Source of the DNA: Rhytidiadelphus loreus
Taxonomy: Eukaryota > Streptophyta > Bryopsida > Hypnales > Hylocomiaceae
Direction of reading: 5' to 3'
Assembly (NCBI GenBank): GCA_947034895.1
Contig: OX344762.1
Span: forward strand, 18,580,760-18,644,759
Length of the DNA stretch: 64,000 nt
Every line of letters begins with the position of its first letter. Positions within the stretch are counted from its first letter, which is position 1. Below the pieces are notes generated by a model that was given only the letters and a program-made list of their open reading frames with translations, made no database searches and had not been told where the DNA came from. This document shows positions 48,086 through 58,032 of the stretch, in pieces. The position numbers and the translations under genes are program-made.

Positions 48086-49171
48086 TTAACCCCTAAAGTC
48101 CATTGTCCCTATAGAGGACAAAATTGATTTTAGATAGGCTCGTTCAATGTCAAATTGTATGACATATTTTTGAAACTTTTACCACACATGTAGTTTTCCA
48201 AGAGCTTCAAGTACATAATCTTTTTGTGTAAAATGGACATTTGGTTAGTAAGTTATGTCCTTTTTTGTGAAAATGGGGAAGAGGAGGCAACTTGAGCAGG
48301 TCCGTTTCTATTGACTTCCCCGGAGGACAAGTTCTAGGTCAACGGGTTTCCAAAGGATTGAGCGAGGGGGTGGATGTAAGCTTATTTGCAGACATGTCAC
48401 TAAATTTGGAAGGAATGTTTGTTGTCCTTGCAAGGGGGCCATGGATAATTTTGGGAACTTTAGGAGAACTTCAAGAACGAAAGGAGGACTTCAAGAACAT
48501 GGAAATAGGTAAGGATTTGCATGGGAACATCTTAGGAGTAGTGGGTAATCCATTATTAAAAAGCTACCCCTTGTCTTAGACCTCACAATGTGCTAAAAAT
48601 TGACATAGAAATTGGAGATTTTTGAATTTTTTGAATTTTTTTTTAGTCTTCTCTATAATGATTACCTACTTCAATTTACCATTTGGATTATTTCATTTTT
48701 GAACTATGTGGTGGAAAAATGTGTACAAAAATTAGATAGTGTATTGTCAAATCTCAGGACATAGTCACATTGCAGGATTTTTTTGGATATGCTCCATGTC
48801 TTGGATTGACTTGAAAATTGGTACACATATGCCTAACATGATATTTATTATGGAATAAAAATTAAATTTGAAGTCCATAGTGTAAAAATTGACCACAAGA
48901 AGCGGTCAAAGTCATCTAAATTTTTTGGGTATAGCCCCCAAAAAATAACTTGTCACTTTGAAATTAATTATCTTTTGATCCGTAATTCCGTATGGTCAAA
49001 TTTCATGAAAATTTTGCCACATAATCTCATGTAATTTTATTACAAGATCCTATGGTTACATTTTGAAAAAAATCATTTTTTTTTTTTTTCAATCGATGCA
49101 TTAGAAATGGCAGTTTTCAATGTTTTTTGAGGCAAAAAATCCTACAAAGTGCCTTGGGACTTAGAAGTTAA
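48086..49171 (+). mobile_element. TTAA-flanked piggyBac-like element, family A, with extra ORF segment
   Basis: Flanked by TTAA at 48086-48089 and 49168-49171. The left end is CCCCTAAAGTCCATTGTCCC; the right end is decayed (GGGACTTAGAAG). Both sides of the interior align with 15778-16706 (ATTGTCCCTATAGAGGACAAAA on the left, AGAAATGGCAGTTTTC on the right). The segment at about 48270-48580 has no counterpart in that copy and is more GC-rich. Confidence 0.65.
48292..48579 (+). CDS. Unrecognised 95-codon frame inside the TTAA element
   Basis: Reads MSRSVSIDFPGGQVLGQRVS and later FVVLARGPWIILGTLGEL, LQERKEDFKN and NILGVVGNPLLKSYPLS before a stop. The first codon here may be a non-ATG start. Composition is more protein-like than any other frame in the surrounding 15 kb. 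It shows no domain I can name. It could be a captured host exon or old transposon coding sequence; it may not be expressed. Confidence 0.25.
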   Translation: MSRSVSIDFPGGQVLGQRVSKGLSEGVDVSLFADMSLNLEGMFVVLARGPWIILGTLGELQERKEDFKNMEIGKDLHGNILGVVGNPLLKSYPLS

Positions 49172-49777
49172 AGATGTAATTACATATCTTCTTTTATGAC
49201 TTCTATTAGTATAACTTTGCATTTTGTTTTGAAATTTTGAAATTACTGTGAAATTCTAAATAAAAAGTGAAACAATGCACATCAAATGACAAATGCAATT
49301 AGTGCTAAAAAAATCTGAAAATTTCTTTGTAGATTTAGAAATTTAGAAATCCATGGTTATAGACCCAAAGTTCAAATTGTTATAAAATTCCAATGATAAC
49401 CTTTAGATTAGGTTGATTAGTTTAGCCAATTTTGGAATGAACTTTGGGATTTCTGTATTGACAAATATAGGGTCTACTACTTGTAACCATGGGTTCCATT
49501 TCAAGTCACAACTAAAAAAATGGTGGAATGAAGCCAAGATGAAAACAACATGATTTTGAAGCCATGGCAAAAATAATGAAATTTTGAAGTCACATGACTA
49601 AAATTGAAGCCCACATTGAATACAATGTCTTTTAATGGAAATCTTTGAATTAAAATTATTTCTAGTATGGAATTTAAAAAGAAAAATATATGACAATTGA
49701 AAGGTTTACTTTGCAACCATGGGTCCGATCTATCTATAGATAATTCAATGTCTTTTCAATTGTGAAAGTTGAAAACC
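49172..49777. other. AT-rich repeats, no gene
   Basis: Holds dispersed repeat text shared with 47055-47120 and nothing coding. Confidence 0.4.
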
Positions 49778-50048
49778 CATTAGATGAGATTGGGGGGGCT
49801 GGAGGTCTGTTTGAGGCTTGTTCCCAGCTCCGTTCCCCCCGGTCTCATCAAACACCGGTGTCAAAATTTTTTTTTTTCAAAAATAAAATAAAAATCCTTA
49901 AAATGGAAAATGAAGTTAAATTTATTTTATTTTATTTTTGTAAAAAAGTGACCTGATAGTCTTTTGGCCAAGTCAGGTCAGCTTGCGAACAATGGGTTTC
50001 CAAATGGGAACTCGTAGCCATCAAGACTAGCAAAAAAAACATGTAATG
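49778..50048 (+). repeat. CATTAGATG-ended element, copy 6 (family D)
   Basis: Starts CATTAGATGAGATTGGGGG, has GAGGCTTGTTCCC and an A/T-rich centre, then GGCCAAGTCAGGTCAGC, and ends CATGTAATG. Same orientation as copies 1-3. Confidence 0.65.
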
Positions 50049-51503
50049 TTTGGGATTCAATTATTGAATTTTTTTTAAATTACTATGAAATTCTCAATAA
50101 AAAGTGAAACTATTCATATCAAATGCAATATGTGCTAAAAAACTCTTGGAAATCTTTCAATAGGAGTTTATATTACAGTGTAGAACATTATGGTGCATAT
50201 TTTTTTATTCTCTCATTCTAAATTTTGAAAATTATCCCTCTGTTGTTGCAAATTCATTTTTCCAAATTGTTGGTTAATATTTCAAAATACTATATATTTT
50301 AAGTAGAATTACAAATGAATAGCTAACAAATATAAAAAAAAAAATTATTTCCAATATAAATCTTCTGCTTTCTTGACTCCAATATCCATGGAAAAATTCC
50401 CATTGACCAAGTCTCTCAATTCAAAAGTAGGGCCTTGAAACCTTCAGGCAGGCATCACTAATACCAAGGTGAGCAATGGAGCCCTAGTTGTTTTCAATTC
50501 AATGTTAGATTGGTTAGCAAAAATATGTGTAATTTTGTTATATAATTAAAAAATGAAATATGTGCAAATTTAAATCATAGAAATATTTGTACTTATTGCA
50601 AAGACATAAATTAGATATTCTACAAAATGGACACGTTAAATGTAAGCAACTTTTGGCCTGTTATAAATCTCATTCTTGTAGCCAATCATAATAAAATAAA
50701 ATACAATTATACAATTTTTATATTTTAAATGTATTTTGGTATGTAATATTTATTTTGATTTTTAATAAAAAAATGAATGATATTTTTGGAAAATCCATCC
50801 TTACAATTGACATGTTGAGGTTATAATTTATAATCATTATTTTGGATCCAGTTTCAAAAAAGATCATATACAATTATTTGTTTAGTTATGCTGAAAATTC
50901 CTAGGCATATAAATGCCCAGAGATTTCAAAGTTTAATAACCTAATATGATAAGGTGCAAAAAATATTTTTTTGGGGGGTAATCATAACTTCGTTCTTTCA
51001 AGGTTTTGTTGTCCATGCCAAATGAAAATAATTTGCACATCAATTGATGATTGAATTGCACTTTTACCACAAAGAAAGCATGAAAGAGCCTAAATGTGAC
51101 TTATGAATAGTCAAACATTTCCTATTCATATTCATAGTGAAAATTAATAATTTTCATCTAGTTTATTGATTGAAATTCAAGTCATATTACTTATTTATTT
51201 ATTTACTAAATATGGTATTTTTTCAAAAGTGGATTTTCCATATAACTTTTTCTTTTCTTTTCCAACCTAATTTTGACATTTCCATGAACAATTTCCCATG
51301 TCAAATTTCAACTACGCTTCTTGAAAATCTGAATTTTTTCTGAAATTGAATATTTGTATTGTAGTTTGGAATTGAGAACCCTGAACTACGATTATAAATA
51401 TGGAATGACACAAAAAATTGGTTTTAAGTATGATGTTCAACACTATAATTTCAGATTATCTTAAAAGTATTTTGAATTTGATATGAATTTTCTTCACTTT
51501 GTT
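50049..51503. other. AT-rich region, no gene recognised
   Basis: No credible reading frame or named repeat. Confidence 0.45.
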
Positions 51504-52091
51504 TTAATCCCTAAAGGACCAAGTGTCCATTCAACATCCACAAGAAATCTCGGGTAGGTTCCTACAAAGTCAATTTTGGTTGGATTTTTATAAAATTATG
51601 ACACAAGGTGCAAACATGTATCCCTATAGTGGGATTACAATTTTTTTTCAATTGGATGCTTGGATCAAAAGTTATGTTGCCCTAAACTTTTGGAGTAGCT
51701 CAAACAACTTATGTCAACATGCACAAAATTCCTCCCATAATTTTGAAATTTGTCAAGTATGTAACTTACATAATACGAAGTGCAAATGTCAACAAAAAAA
51801 TAACCATATGTAGTATAAAAATCTCACTCTAGGAGGAATTAAAGTCCTCTAACACTGTTGGGCAAAGTAAAAAAAAAAAAACTTTTTCTTCTAACTTCAA
51901 ATGTTAGAATCTTTCGATTTGTGCAATCAAAGTTTCTGAATTTTTTTCCGCACATTCCCATATTAGTCTAGTACAAATTTGTATGGTTGAATTTATTTTT
52001 GAACTTTTTTTCTTTTTTTTCTCAGTGCCCTAAAAAGTGGCAATTTTTCACAATTTCTGCCTAAAATATGCTTTGGTCCTTTAGGAGTTAG
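51504..52091 (+). mobile_element. TTAA-type element, family A, short copy
   Basis: Left TTAA (51504-51507) then TCCCTAAAGGACCAAGTGTC. The right end, reversed, is CTCCTAAAGGACCAAAGCAT, next to a decayed TTAG (52088-52091). Interior similar to the longer family A copies, with an internal deletion. Confidence 0.65.
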
Positions 52092-52239
52092 AAAAAAGTC
52101 AAAAATATTAAACCTTCACAAAATAATCCGAAACTTTTAAGATCAGAGACAAGTGATTTCATCAATGAAGAAAAAATAAAAATAAAAATATCATTCATAT
52201 GAAATGCCAAACTGCAGCATTTTGAAGTTTGAGTAAAAG

Positions 52240-53156
52240 TCATAAGACTCCATCCTTGGAGAGGTTTAGGGTTTGTACTGAAATGTGTTCATGACCCAAC
52301 AGGAAGTCAGGAATGCTCTTGCGTAGCCCTTGAATCTCATCAAATGATCTGGTTTTAGTTTTAGGGTTTAGGGAATCTGCAATCTTTTCAGAGGATATTC
52401 CTATTGTTGTCCAAAGGTTTTGAATGACATCAATGGAGCTGAAGAATCCAGTCAGTCTGTGCACGCATTTAGATTTGAGCTCCTTTTGCGTCTCTTCTCC
52501 CTTGCATTGTCACCCTTGCATTGTCGCTTTGTTGAGCCCTTCAAATGAGGAGGGACTGGGCCAGATTTTGCTCCTCACACCAGATTTCACGGTCGCCAGA
52601 TGACTAGGGTTTCGACTTCTTTTTTTCGGGTCCAGAATTACAATAGCTGTGAGGGAATCAACAGCGACCACGGCGACCGTGCAAACCGATACCATTGTTC
52701 AATGCATTGTACTTCGAAACGATTTGGGAGGCACTGGGGACTGTAAATTCGCAGGGTTGTCAATTGGCTTCAGTAGGACTGCTCTGTAGCACCTGAGTGC
52801 TACGGGAGCACTATGTGCAGAAGGTACTAACATCCATACTTGTCTCCGACATAAAATTGAACCAGATATTAATCCAGCCAGGCTCAAAATTAGGTCAAGA
52901 ATTGTCGTTCTCTTTTGGAACGATAGCAGAAGAGTGATTTCTCTGGATTGCACGTAATGCAGGTCGCTTCTGGAAGCGAAAGGAGAATCATAACTGCGCA
53001 GTTTAGCCTCGAAACTGGAGACTGCTGATGTGGAGTAAAAGCTATGGATGGAGCAATCTGAGAATTTCCCCACTTGTCTTGCAGCGAAACCCTAACAGAA
53101 GAGCGACTTCGCCACGGACGCTGCTGGTAAGTGTTGGAGTCGGATTGTAGTTGCAC
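52240..53156 (-). other. Telo-box-rich possible transcription unit, product unrecognised
   Basis: Several minus-strand frames look exon-like. 53156-52890 starts MQLQSDSNTYQQRPWRSRSS. 52695-52510 has ATG-initiated MVSVCTVAVVAVDSLTAIV. 52480-52240 reads KCVHRLTGFFSSIDVIQNLW and later SFDEIQGLRKSIPDFLL. They are in different frames, so introns or decay must be assumed. A donor-like CTG/GTGAGG at about 52581 could link the last two. AAACCCTAA-type telo-boxes occur at 52264, 52359-52373, 52603 and 53087, as often seen near promoters and leaders of plant housekeeping genes. I cannot name a family. Confidence 0.25.
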
Positions 53157-53709
53157 TTATTGAATCTTTTTAAGATTTATTTTTGTCATTGTCAATTAAA
53201 AGTATGACGAATGCTCCATTGAGTTCGCATCTGCATATATGACATGATCATGGGACACTACGTTTGATTGTTTCTCAGGCTATCAATTTCTCCATTTTTT
53301 CTACATAGAAAGCCCCTTCTCTGTGGTTCATGTCCAAGGTCTCCCCGAGATGTGAGCCCTAAACTCTCACATTGTTGAAACCCTAAAGTCACTATGTCGT
53401 GCAGGTTACCGAATCCAGGATACAAGTGCTGAGTCTCCCGAGTGCATTTGAAACCTACAAATTGTACAACTCAACTTTGATTGTGGACAAGCCTCGACGA
53501 TAATTGTACAGATACAGTGTTTTTCTTTATTTCCTTACGGTGCACCTCAAACATGCAATTTGAAGTTGTAATTGTAAAAGACTAACTATCGTATGGTCCC
53601 TGCAGAACTGCACAGACTGGCTATTGATCTTTATCCCAAACGTGCGACAGAGTGTACGACACTCACTTGAGCAGTTTGGTGCGAGAGATGATCAATCCTT
53701 TGCCATAGA
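53157..53709. other. 3' flank of the HSPA12-like gene
   Basis: Another telo-box (AAACCCTAA, 53378-53386). No credible frame; probably holds the 3' untranslated region of the Hsp70-like gene on its right side. Confidence 0.35.
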
Positions 53710-55509
53710 TCAGTGGTACTCAACTTCAACAGGGAGTTCCAATTGCTGAGCTCCCCCAGCAGAAAAGTTCAACGCTTCCGCTTTGATTTCTAGCGAGGAT
53801 CGTCCGAAGAAGAGCGAGACTTTCAACCTGCGAGCCTTTTGCAAAGTCATGTCCTGGGAGATATCAATCACGACTTCCCCCTCCTTCTTCACCCACTCGC
53901 CAACTGTGTACCTGGGCTCGATCTCGTCGTCGCAGCTTAAAAGCTCCAGCACCATCGACTTCTGGTCCTGATAGATCGGCATGAACACCGAGCTGAAGCA
54001 ATCGTCTACATCGACTTGCACACCCTTATGGATGTACACCTTGAACCGGTTCTTGCACTTCAAGACACCGTCGATTTCTTCCATGTATTCACGAGGATCC
54101 ACTCCCTTCTCGAAAGGCTCGACGGCGGTGAATCCGTATGTTTTTTTGCTGATCCTTGAAGCTATGGAAGTGGGGTTAAGGGCAAGAGCCACAGCTCCTT
54201 GACACACGGCACTGCCAGGGTTAGGCGGACTAATGATCAGCGATACCTCGGATGAGAATCGCCGTTTGATGCAGCTCATGAGATACGGCGACCCGGCGAA
54301 TCCCCCAACCACAATGAGAAACATCACCCTGCCGGGAACTTGACCTAATTGGTGCGCAATGAGCGCAATGTTCTGTTCGACGACGGGATCGAAGACTTGT
54401 GTCTGAACCTCCTCGTAGGAAAGCTCCAGCTCGTCGTAGGACTCCTGCGCGGGAGCGCCGCTCTCCCGGTCGTAGAGCTCCCACTCCGTCGCCAATTTGC
54501 GGGGAAGGTTGATTTCGATTGGCTCGCCGATCGACACGGGATCGCCGAAGCTCAATTTCACTGTTTCCCAAGCTTTGAGGATCTGGGCGTAGATGTTGGG
54601 GTGCTTTCTGGTGCAGTCCGCCAAGCTCGGGCCGATCTTGCGGTGCAGTAAGTCCATGAAGCCCTTATCCACGTACGTCCCTCCACACAAGCCTCCCGAG
54701 CTCGTCGTGAGCTCCTTCACTTTGTAGCTTTGATGGCTCGTGGACACGACTTCTTGTAGCACGATGTCGGTAGTGCCCCCTCCGATGTCCGCCACGAGGA
54801 GCCGGTCGCCCACCTCCATCTTCTGCTCACTCAAGGCCCGGTGGCAATGGAAGGACGCAGCTTCGGGCTCCAGCACCATGATCAAAGGGTGAGGGCTCCC
54901 TTCCACTCCATTGAACACCAACCCTGCCGCCCTCATGCACGTTTTCATCACCTCCTTGGCCGCGTTATCCCAGATGGACGGCACCGTGACGCACCACTGG
55001 ATCACCTCGATGCTCAATTGTGCTCCGTAGTTGTTCTGCAGAGTGGTGACGATCAGGGCGCCCAGCTCCCGTAGGTAGTCCGTGATCAGAAGCTCCGCCG
55101 TGAGCCCCGGTGGAAGTGCACGCGCGGACGACGCCCCCAAGTCCTTCGCGGCCAAGTGGAGCTTGAATCTCGTCAGATAAGTCCCGAGACTTGGCCCCTC
55201 AACGTCTGGTACTCGGTTGCCGCGGCGGTGACGACTGGTTTGAAGTATGTCGTGGGCGTATTGACTGCGAGCAGGGTAACCCCACGAATGGAGCTTCAAG
55301 CTGGATTCGACTCCGGGATCCTGTTGTGTCTTGTAGTAGCTGGCGGTCAGGGTTTTGCAGTACGGCTTCTCCATCGCGCCCGCCCTGGGATAGTCGTAAT
55401 GGGTGTAAATCTGATTCGGCTCTGTGATGTGCGCAAAGGCGAACCCGGAGTACGTGGTTCCGAAGTCTAGCCCCACTACCACCCTCGGCCGACTGCTGCT
55501 GCCTTCCAT
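53710..55509 (-). CDS. HSPA12-like divergent Hsp70 ATPase
   Basis: One uninterrupted exon of 599 codons on the minus strand. The actin/Hsp70 nucleotide-binding motifs are present in order: phosphate-1 GLDFGTTYSGFA (13-24), phosphate-2 LLVADIGGGTTDIV (237-250) and adenosine motif VVGGFAGSPYL (400-410). A short C-terminal beta-rich region replaces the canonical substrate-binding lid, and no EEVD or retention signal ends the protein. This layout and length fit HSPA12-type proteins, known mainly from animals and fungi, rather than cytosolic Hsp70 (about 650 residues). It should bind and hydrolyse ATP; the client or partner is unknown. ATG is preceded by an in-frame-free leader. GC content is higher than the flanks. 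An intronless coding region is compatible with retroposition or transfer, but proves neither. Confidence 0.9.
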   Translation of the reverse strand: MEGSSSRPRVVVGLDFGTTYSGFAFAHITEPNQIYTHYDYPRAGAMEKPYCKTLTASYYKTQQDPGVESSLKLHSWGYPARSQYAHDILQTSRHRRGNRVPDVEGPSLGTYLTRFKLHLAAKDLGASSARALPPGLTAELLITDYLRELGALIVTTLQNNYGAQLSIEVIQWCVTVPSIWDNAAKEVMKTCMRAAGLVFNGVEGSPHPLIMVLEPEAASFHCHRALSEQKMEVGDRLLVADIGGGTTDIVLQEVVSTSHQSYKVKELTTSSGGLCGGTYVDKGFMDLLHRKIGPSLADCTRKHPNIYAQILKAWETVKLSFGDPVSIGEPIEINLPRKLATEWELYDRESGAPAQESYDELELSYEEVQTQVFDPVVEQNIALIAHQLGQVPGRVMFLIVVGGFAGSPYLMSCIKRRFSSEVSLIISPPNPGSAVCQGAVALALNPTSIASRISKKTYGFTAVEPFEKGVDPREYMEEIDGVLKCKNRFKVYIHKGVQVDVDDCFSSVFMPIYQDQKSMVLELLSCDDEIEPRYTVGEWVKKEGEVVIDISQDMTLQKARRLKVSLFFGRSSLEIKAEALNFSAGGAQQLELPVEVEYH

Positions 55510-56308
55510 GTCTCAGACTTCGCAAATTGACGATTTTGGTTTCGCAATTTGGCGAATTTTCGATTCTAACAGTGTCGAAGGTGTGCAGATCACTAGCTAA
55601 AATACATGTACTGCCAATTGAAACCGTTCAACCAAATCAAGTGGCAGAAAGAATCGGTAAGAAGGGCAGCATAACATGTCGGTACCGGGAAGAGGGCGTG
55701 CTATGTCCGCTCCTATCGACTAGGCGCACTCCAATGCTTCAGGTGCGTGTTCGATGTTGATGAAGATGTTAGACTGCGATAGAAACTCAACTGGCCATGG
55801 CTAGATAGCGACAATTCCGTAGAAAAACTCTGATCAGTCTCCATCGCAATGAAATCGCATCAAACTGGACTACAACTATCTGAACACTATCCACTCCAGT
55901 GCCCCCATCCTGTGAACTTGATTCCAGTCGGAGACCTGCAAGCCCAGGAGCTGACTGTAAACCTCTCGTAGCGTACGCAAGTCTATATCGTCTGCAGACG
56001 TTGGGACAGAATCGGGGATTTGTATCAGGTGAAAATGTCGGTAAACCTCACAATAGGGTTTGGACACATTCCTGCGGAGCACAAAGGTTGCTTCCTCGAA
56101 CGATAAGCAAACACTATGAATTAGTAATGAAAGTGGGCTACATCAGACAAGGGCTACGCGGTGCACAATATTATATATATACACACACACAGCATATCGT
56201 ACTCCGTACCATATTTTCTTGCTGTAAAATCAATAACTAATATATTGTATGCTAACCTGGGAGTCAGGATAGGCATATCTCCGTCCACGATACCCGCTCC
56301 ACCATTCT
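55510..56308. other. 5' flank of the HSPA12-like gene
   Basis: GC-richer, no gene. Open frames on both strands (55527-55760, 55899-56240) lack recognisable content. A short (TA)n(CA)n microsatellite is near 56170-56190. The island ends at the TTAA of the next element. Confidence 0.35.
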
Positions 56309-56692
56309 TTAACCCCTAAAAGACGGGACAAGCCTATTACCACCATGATTTGCAATCTGAATATCTTGGGGCCAAACTCCAAAAAGATGGGACAAGTCTA
56401 TTACCACCATGATTTGTAATCTGAATATTTTGGGGCCAACTCCAAGTGGGGTACATATTTTCCAAAAGGTGTGCTTGTTTCACAAATCAAACTCCCAAGT
56501 GGAATTATAATTTATCAATTAAAACTGTAATTTTTGTGAATTTTTTAAGTGGTCTGTCCTAAAATTACAAAATTGTCCATAGAATGGAGTCATAAACATC
56601 CTATTAACAAACCATAACTACCTTCTCATGTATCTATTAACACTTAAGTATTCACCAATAAAGCATTGATATGTTACCCCTTGAAGCATTAA
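56309..56692 (+). repeat. TTAA-bounded repeat, family C, with 64-bp duplication
   Basis: Begins TTAA then CCCCTAAAAGACGGGACAAG and ends at the TTAA of 56689-56692. A 64-bp unit starting GACGGGACAAG at 56322 is repeated at 56386 with few differences. The rest aligns in reverse with 38-357. It shares its right TTAA with the element that follows. Confidence 0.65.
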
Positions 56693-57345
56693 CCTCTAAG
56701 GGACCATCATGCATTTTTTGGCAACATAGAAATTTTGGGTAAGTACATGTTCATATTTTAGGCTGAAATTTTAGTAGAAGGTGAGGGCGAGGAATATCTT
56801 TCATATGCACTAAATTTCAGGACATTTGGAAATATGAATAAAAAGTCATGGCTGAATATGTTACTTTTTCTGCGGCTGGGCAATCCGAGTAAATCAGAAA
56901 AAATCACTTTTTTCAAAAACAAAAATTTAAAATTGGTTTTCTAGAGTTATATATATATGGAAAGCTTTGAATCTTTCCATTTTGATCAATGAGTCAAAAG
57001 TTATGAGGAGTTTTAGTTTGCGGGTAGTTATGAAATCTCTACTCTAAAATAAACTTTGAAGTCCTTTATCTTACTCAACTTTTAATATTTTTTGAAAAAA
57101 ATAAAATCATAGGATGTAGATTGTTTATTACAACATTGCAACCATTGGAATTGTCATTTTTCCATTCCATAACTAAATTCTTAACAATTTAGTACGTAGT
57201 ATTTTGAATCACTCTCTACTTCTTTCTACTTATTATTCTTTTCCTATATGTTGTACAATTCCAAATGATGTGAAATTTTTTAAGCATGTAGTCAACTTGT
57301 CTAGGAAAAAGAATACAAAGAAGCACCACTATTTTGTCATTCATA
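56689..57345 (-). mobile_element. TTAA-type element, family B, inverted and truncated
   Basis: Starts TTAA then CCTCTAAGGGACCATC. To about 57345 it aligns in reverse complement with 33620-34729 (GTTATGGAATCTCTACTC-type text, TGTTTATTACAACATTGCAACC). The terminus homologous to 33361 is missing; similarity stops in unrelated AT-rich DNA. Confidence 0.6.
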
Positions 57346-58032
57346 TTTTGAAATTGGAATAGAAATTAGACTTGATGCACTTTGTCTCTTTTATTGAAAG
57401 TCCGTAATGAGAATGTGTCATATAAAAAATAGTCAATACAAGTAGTCATAAAACATCAGGGCACGTGAATTGCAATAAAAATTAGTGATGGAAAAAAATC
57501 TCAAGGAAAGAACAACCTAGGATTAGAAAAGTATGCTCATTTTAGCCTACAAGGCAAGAGAAGGGAAGGAGGCCCTAGAAGGCTTGTACCACAAGGTGTG
57601 ATAGAAAATAGAGGGAAAGGTAAGTGCCAACAGAAGGTATTGTTAGAGAGGAAGTAGAAGATGGTGACAACTATTTAAGCATTGGAGAAAGTCAAGAAGA
57701 GCACAACTTGTTTCATAATGTTGCAATTGTACTTGAAGGTGGACATCAAGATGCTTTGGGTACAATTCACTTTGGTAATGTCAATTCACCAACTCTATAA
57801 ATTTATCTTTTAGTTAGCTTTTTGAAGGAGATTATTTTCGTTGTCAAATGTCTAAATTTGAGTTTTCTTGTACTTAGTCAAAGTACTTGCTCTTCCATTG
57901 ATGAAAATTTCAAGTTCTAATTATAAACCCATGAAAAGTTAGTAATTTATTGAGTAGTGCATTCAGGTTATGCACTAAGGATGCTCTATAATCACCATCA
58001 AACAATCTACTTTCTAATTGAGCATGGTTTTT
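57346..58032. other. AT-rich region, no gene recognised
   Basis: 57810-57960 is a dispersed repeat shared with 14700-14810 and 16830-16870 (ATTTCAAGTTCTAATTATAAA). No gene. Confidence 0.4.

Noticed and set aside
55551..55566. Possible heat-shock element upstream of the HSPA12-like gene
   Set aside because: GAA-nn-TTC is present once, but the third unit is in the wrong orientation; too weak to call.
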